From Jeotgalibacillus marinus (GTDB lineage Bacteria > Bacillota > Bacilli > Bacillales > Jeotgalibacillaceae), in contig NZ_JBFMIA010000007.1 of assembly GCF_040801915.1 (NCBI RefSeq), forward strand, positions 70,999 through 134,998: a stretch of DNA of 64,000 nt, given 5' to 3'. A program made the translations under genes and the position numbers. How positions within the stretch are numbered: the stretch's first letter is position 1; each line of letters begins with the position of its first letter. The notes below the pieces were generated by a model that was not told the origin of the DNA, did not search any database, and worked only from the letters and a program-made list of their open reading frames with translations. Positions 61,316 to 64,000 of this stretch are shown here, piece after piece.

Positions 61316-61885
61316 TTAAGCCTCTGTTTCAATCAAACCATATTTACCGTCTCTACGCTTGTATACGATGTGTGTACCATCTGAATCAGCGTCAGTGTAT
61401 ACGTAAAAATTATGGCCCAACAAGTTCATTTGCAGAACCGCTTCTTCACTGTCCATTGGCTTAAGATTAAATGTTTTGGTACGGACAATGTTCATGTCGT
61501 AGTCATCATATTCTTCAATATTTTCAATGCCCGCGTTCTTGTCAACATGCGTTGCAAAAAACTCTAGCTCATTTCCTTTTTCGCGGAACTTACGGTTTAC
61601 TTTTGTTTTATGTTTACGGATTTGACGCTCTAATTTATCAACAATCAAATCGATCGCAGCATACATTTCTTCATGACGTTCTTCAGCTCGAAGGGTCAGT
61701 CTAGGCATTGGAATCGTTACTTCCACCTTCGTTTGTTTATCGTTGTATACCTTTAAATTAACATGCACATTCGCATCAGGTGTATCGTTGAAATAGCGCT
61801 CAAGTTTATCAATTTTCTTCTCCAAATATTCACGGATTGCTGGAGTCACTTCGATATTCTCGCCTCTGATATTATAATTCAACAT
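61316..61885 (-). CDS. hpf: Ribosome hibernation promoting factor, long form
   Basis: Long HPF binds the 30S subunit and drives formation of inactive 100S ribosome dimers in stationary phase. The 189-residue protein has the N-terminal YfiA/HPF domain (NYNIRGENIEVTPAIREYLE, then KKIDKLERYF) and a C-terminal dimerisation domain (VRTKTFNLKPMDSEEAVLQM, NLLGHNFYVYTD). This is the two-domain form of Gram-positive bacteria. AAGGAGGAG precedes the ATG. In B. subtilis it lies near secA and fliT; no fliT is seen here. Confidence 0.97.
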   Translation of the reverse strand: MLNYNIRGENIEVTPAIREYLEKKIDKLERYFNDTPDANVHVNLKVYNDKQTKVEVTIPMPRLTLRAEERHEEMYAAIDLIVDKLERQIRKHKTKVNRKFREKGNELEFFATHVDKNAGIENIEEYDDYDMNIVRTKTFNLKPMDSEEAVLQMNLLGHNFYVYTDADSDGTHIVYKRRDGKYGLIETEA

Positions 61886-62342
61886 GTAAACTCCTCCTTT
61901 AATCTAAAGCTACACTAACTATTTCTACGTTACTCCTCAATTCTCCTGCTACTTTTAATAAATTTTTTAAAAAACATTAGGGATCGTGTCGAAATACGTC
62001 TGCGTTGATTTCGTCCGCTTATTAAGAGACGCATTAAAAACATATGAACACAGTCACAATATATTCTTTAAAGTGTTAAACTTATCGTGGTATTAGTATT
62101 TGTTGAATGAGCATGATAGACGTCTGCGAGAGCTTCATGCGTTCAAGATAATGTTTGGTACTCATTTATGTGAAATTGGAAAGAGGTATTTTCAGGAGAA
62201 CAGAATAGATTTCGATTGACTAGCTGTACACTGACTTTTCGAACGTTGCTACAGAACCTATCAAAGCATGATCTTGATCGGTTGTTGTTCCTTATGAAGT
62301 CCCTGCAGAATGAGAAACAACAATAAAAAGGAGGAAACAACC
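61886..62342. other. Intergenic region between divergent hpf and a lipoprotein gene
   Basis: No further gene was found in these 457 bases. On the minus strand AGGAGAATT (61947-61939) and AGAAAT (61926-61921), 12 bases apart, recall a SigH promoter (RWAGGAWWT-N12-RGAAT), which would fit stationary-phase expression of hpf. The match is imperfect. Confidence 0.35.
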
Positions 62343-62942
62343 ATGAAAAAAATGATACTAACAGTATTCACAGTATTCGCTTTGCTATTGTCTGCTTGTG
62401 GAACAGAAGAAACATCATCATCAAAAGAGGAATCAAATGAAATAGACATTCATTCATACACGGTATTAAGTGTAAAGGATGAAATCAGCGGTGACTTTGA
62501 TCAATTAACTCATAAAATCGTCCGTCTTGTGGCGAATGATTCAGAAATTGATGAGGGTGAAATGGAAGCCATAGCAGAGTATTATATTGAAAGTGCTAGG
62601 GATATTAGCGGACTAAACTCGGCTAGAATCTTCTTTGTAGATGATGAGGACGGTCTTGTCTATGATTCCGAGTATGGAAACACGTTCGCATGGATTGATT
62701 ACGATAATCGTGAATACTCATACAGTTATGGCCACATGAATGAACAGTCACCGAAATTCAACAAGAAAGATCATCCCGATGAAGACCTAGAAATCTATTA
62801 CTCATTTTTTGATCTGTACACCAATCAAGAATTTGACGACATAAAGAAACAAGATGAAGTGATGCAGCTCGTTGCTGATGAATTTTCTATCAGTGTGGAA
62901 GAAGTAGACGAGGCAGTAAGTAATTCTATGTTGAGTTACTAA
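62343..62942 (+). CDS. Lipoprotein of unknown function
   Basis: The 199-residue product has a lipoprotein signal (KKMILTVFTVFALLLSAC, Cys at about 19) and a Thr/Ser/Glu-rich linker. A globular acidic domain follows with VAEYYIES-like and DFDQLTHKIVRLVANDSEID stretches and the end VADEFSISVEEVDEAVSNSM. I do not recognise the family. It should be anchored outside the membrane. The start ATG at 62343 follows AAAGGAGG. It is divergent from hpf and closed by a strong terminator, so it is a single-gene unit. Confidence 0.8.
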   Translation: MKKMILTVFTVFALLLSACGTEETSSSKEESNEIDIHSYTVLSVKDEISGDFDQLTHKIVRLVANDSEIDEGEMEAIAEYYIESARDISGLNSARIFFVDDEDGLVYDSEYGNTFAWIDYDNREYSYSYGHMNEQSPKFNKKDHPDEDLEIYYSFFDLYTNQEFDDIKKQDEVMQLVADEFSISVEEVDEAVSNSMLSY

Positions 62943-62978
62943 GGGTGAACAGTTGGTGAATTGAATATGAATTGAGCA

Positions 62979-63007
62979 AAACCCGCACAATTTGTGCGGG
63001 TTCTTTT
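62979..63007 (+). terminator. Intrinsic terminator after the lipoprotein gene
   Basis: AACCCGCACAA pairs with TTGTGCGGGTT, followed by CTTTTTT. Confidence 0.85.
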
Positions 63008-63080
63008 TTATTTAGATCCATAAAAAATGCCTATTCTTGATATACTGGAATAGGCATTAATATAAAGGGGTGTACTAGTT

Positions 63081-63179
63081 ATGTTTGATCTAAGCTCATT
63101 CATTGCACAAGTTTTATTTATAGGTGTCATAGCAGTCATTGCTTGGTTAGTAGTTAAATTGATTAAGAAATTAAAATGA
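63081..63179 (+). CDS. Very small membrane protein (32 residues)
   Basis: The frame encodes MFDLSSFIAQVLFIGVIAVI and then AWLVVKLIKKLK. It is one hydrophobic helix followed by a basic end, like DUF4083-type peptides or type I toxins; neither is proven. AAAGGGGTG lies about ten bases before the ATG, a good ribosome binding site. It is followed 48 bases later by a second small membrane protein on the same strand, and both end at a shared terminator, so they probably form one unit. Confidence 0.55.
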   Translation: MFDLSSFIAQVLFIGVIAVIAWLVVKLIKKLK

Positions 63180-63226
63180 TGAAAAATGCAATAGGTACCA
63201 GCCTTATTAAGGAGTGAGTGATCATT

Positions 63227-63361
63227 ATGGAAATAACATTTCAAATGATTCAAATTATCGTTATTTTATTGTCCATACTCTTGCCAATTGCAGCCATACT
63301 ATTTGTCGCTTGGGCGATCATGAAGATGTATTTCAAGATGAAAAAAGAACATGAAAAATAA
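63227..63361 (+). CDS. Very small membrane protein (44 residues)
   Basis: The frame encodes EITFQMIQIIVILLSILLPI followed by AAILFVAWAIMKMYFKMKKE and HEK. One long hydrophobic helix is followed by a basic tail. AAGGAGTGA lies about nine bases before the ATG. It is partnered with the 32-residue gene just upstream and ends in a terminator. The family is not recognised. The arrangement of two tiny single-helix proteins suggests a membrane peptide pair, but function is unknown. Confidence 0.6.
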   Translation: MEITFQMIQIIVILLSILLPIAAILFVAWAIMKMYFKMKKEHEK

Positions 63362-63389
63362 AAGAACTCACTTGGTGGGTTCTTTTTTT
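63361..63389 (+). terminator. Intrinsic terminator after the small membrane genes
   Basis: AAGAACTCAC pairs with GTGGGTTCTT around TTG, followed by TTTTTC. It starts at the last base of the stop codon. Confidence 0.85.
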
Positions 63390-63945
63390 CACCCACTTTT
63401 GAACAGCGGGTGAAAGTGTGTTCACCCAAATTAAGACCATTCAATGTTGTGGCGGTGTTAAAACAGGGACTCGCTACGCTCTTTAGGTCGTTCAGTGCTT
63501 ACGAAGAAGAGCGCTTCCTAACCCCTTCACGCCCACACGTCCTCAAATAACAAACATATATGTAGATGTATCCTGTCGGATCGAAAGCGGGTAAGTAAGT
63601 CAAAATCGAGCAAGCAGGCTTACGCCCATAATATACTTAATACTAGTTATGATGAGCAGTCCTTCTACCTTAGTTTTTTCCGGTTAAGATAGAAAAGTTC
63701 TTTATTCCTTTCCATACCAAAACCTTTTCACTTACATGTAGGCTCTTCTCCTTTATTTTATGTACGACGTAAGCTCATCCACCGAGACCTGCAAATTCTT
63801 ATTCACCCTATTTCCTAGGAAATAGACGACTTTCGTCATTCCACAACATATTTTATGATTTGTCCAACCAGAGCCCTCCTTTTGTGGAATAATTACGGCG
63901 ATTTAGCAAAAGAGTCACGTTTAAAATGACAAAAACCGCCCTGCT
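63390..63945. other. Non-coding stretch before the IS element
   Basis: No open frame with a ribosome binding site was found on either strand in these 556 bases. It has an imperfect repeat of GGGTGAAAGTG and TTCACCC at its start. Confidence 0.45.
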
Positions 63946-64000
63946 TGAAGTGACCCCAAAAAGTTAGACAGGTTATATCATTAGGCAACTTGTTGGGTAT
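63946..64000. mobile_element. IS3-family element terminus, running off the right edge
   Basis: The sequence TGAAGTGACCCC-AAAAAG-TTAGACAG is the kind of inverted repeat that ends IS3-family (IS150 group) elements. Further right the minus strand may be the tail of the transposase. Only about 55 bases are visible, so the element type is inferred from the terminus alone. Confidence 0.6.

Noticed and set aside
1..64000. CRISPR arrays, prophage modules, restriction or toxin-antitoxin systems with known domains
   Set aside because: No repeat-spacer pattern, integrase, capsid, nuclease-methylase or known toxin domain was recognised in the window.

Overview
The window reads as a chromosome segment of a low-to-mid GC Gram-positive spore former of the Bacillaceae. 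The evidence is the gene order: rnr-est-secG, cggR-gapA-pgk-tpiA-gpmI-eno, clpP, yvcI-rapZ-mgfK-whiA-crh, hprK-lgt-yvoD-ppaX-yvoF, uvrBA-csbA, minJ-ctpB, ftsEX, cccB-yvjA-prfB-secA and hpf, nearly the order of Bacillus subtilis. Strong AGGAGG-type ribosome binding sites and the CggR, CtsR, SigB, LexA and BirA sites fit the same group. Acid-rich surface lipoproteins hint at an alkaliphilic or halotolerant member (inference).

Left part (1-17.7 kb): the 5' end of rnr, an Est30-type esterase and secG; then a LysM/deacetylase gene and a DrrAB-type ABC exporter on the plus strand; then the glycolytic operon on the minus strand with the CggR operator and promoters upstream of cggR and a terminator-like hairpin between gapA and pgk. 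A glutaredoxin-like gene and tRNA-Arg(CCG) separate it from clpP, which has SigB-like and CtsR/SigA-like control sites. The crh, whiA, mgfK, rapZ and yvcI operon follows.

Accessory block (about 17.8-24.4 kb): it splits yvcI from trxB, which are adjacent in B. subtilis. It holds degraded reading frames, an IS3-like end, a perfect 32-bp palindrome, a small unknown protein, a cysteine-rich protein with a dead paralogue, a two-copy right-handed beta-helix protein with a SigK-like promoter, and a frameshifted SPOCS-like (sporulation) fragment joined to another beta-helix fragment. It looks like a decaying, fast-evolving locus for spore-surface proteins. This is inference, but it is the least ordinary part of the window.

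Middle (24.4-45 kb): trxB and a TPR protein; a SurA-N-type lipoprotein; bioY under a BirA operator; the HPr kinase/lgt/ppaX operon; a YvlB-like protein; uvrA-uvrB under a LexA box; csbA; an HD-domain hydrolase; minJ; ctpB; and a ResA-like thioredoxin.

Right part (45-64 kb): a CzrA-like repressor with a CadA-type metal ATPase; ftsE-ftsX with an M23/coiled-coil hydrolase; cccB with the remnant of a second copy; a YitT-family gene; prfB with its +1 programmed frameshift; secA; an inserted ywrA-ywrB-ywrD-like set (chromate transporter pair plus gamma-glutamyltransferase); a SEC-C/HTH protein; hpf; a lipoprotein; two very small membrane proteins; and an IS3-family terminus running off the right edge.
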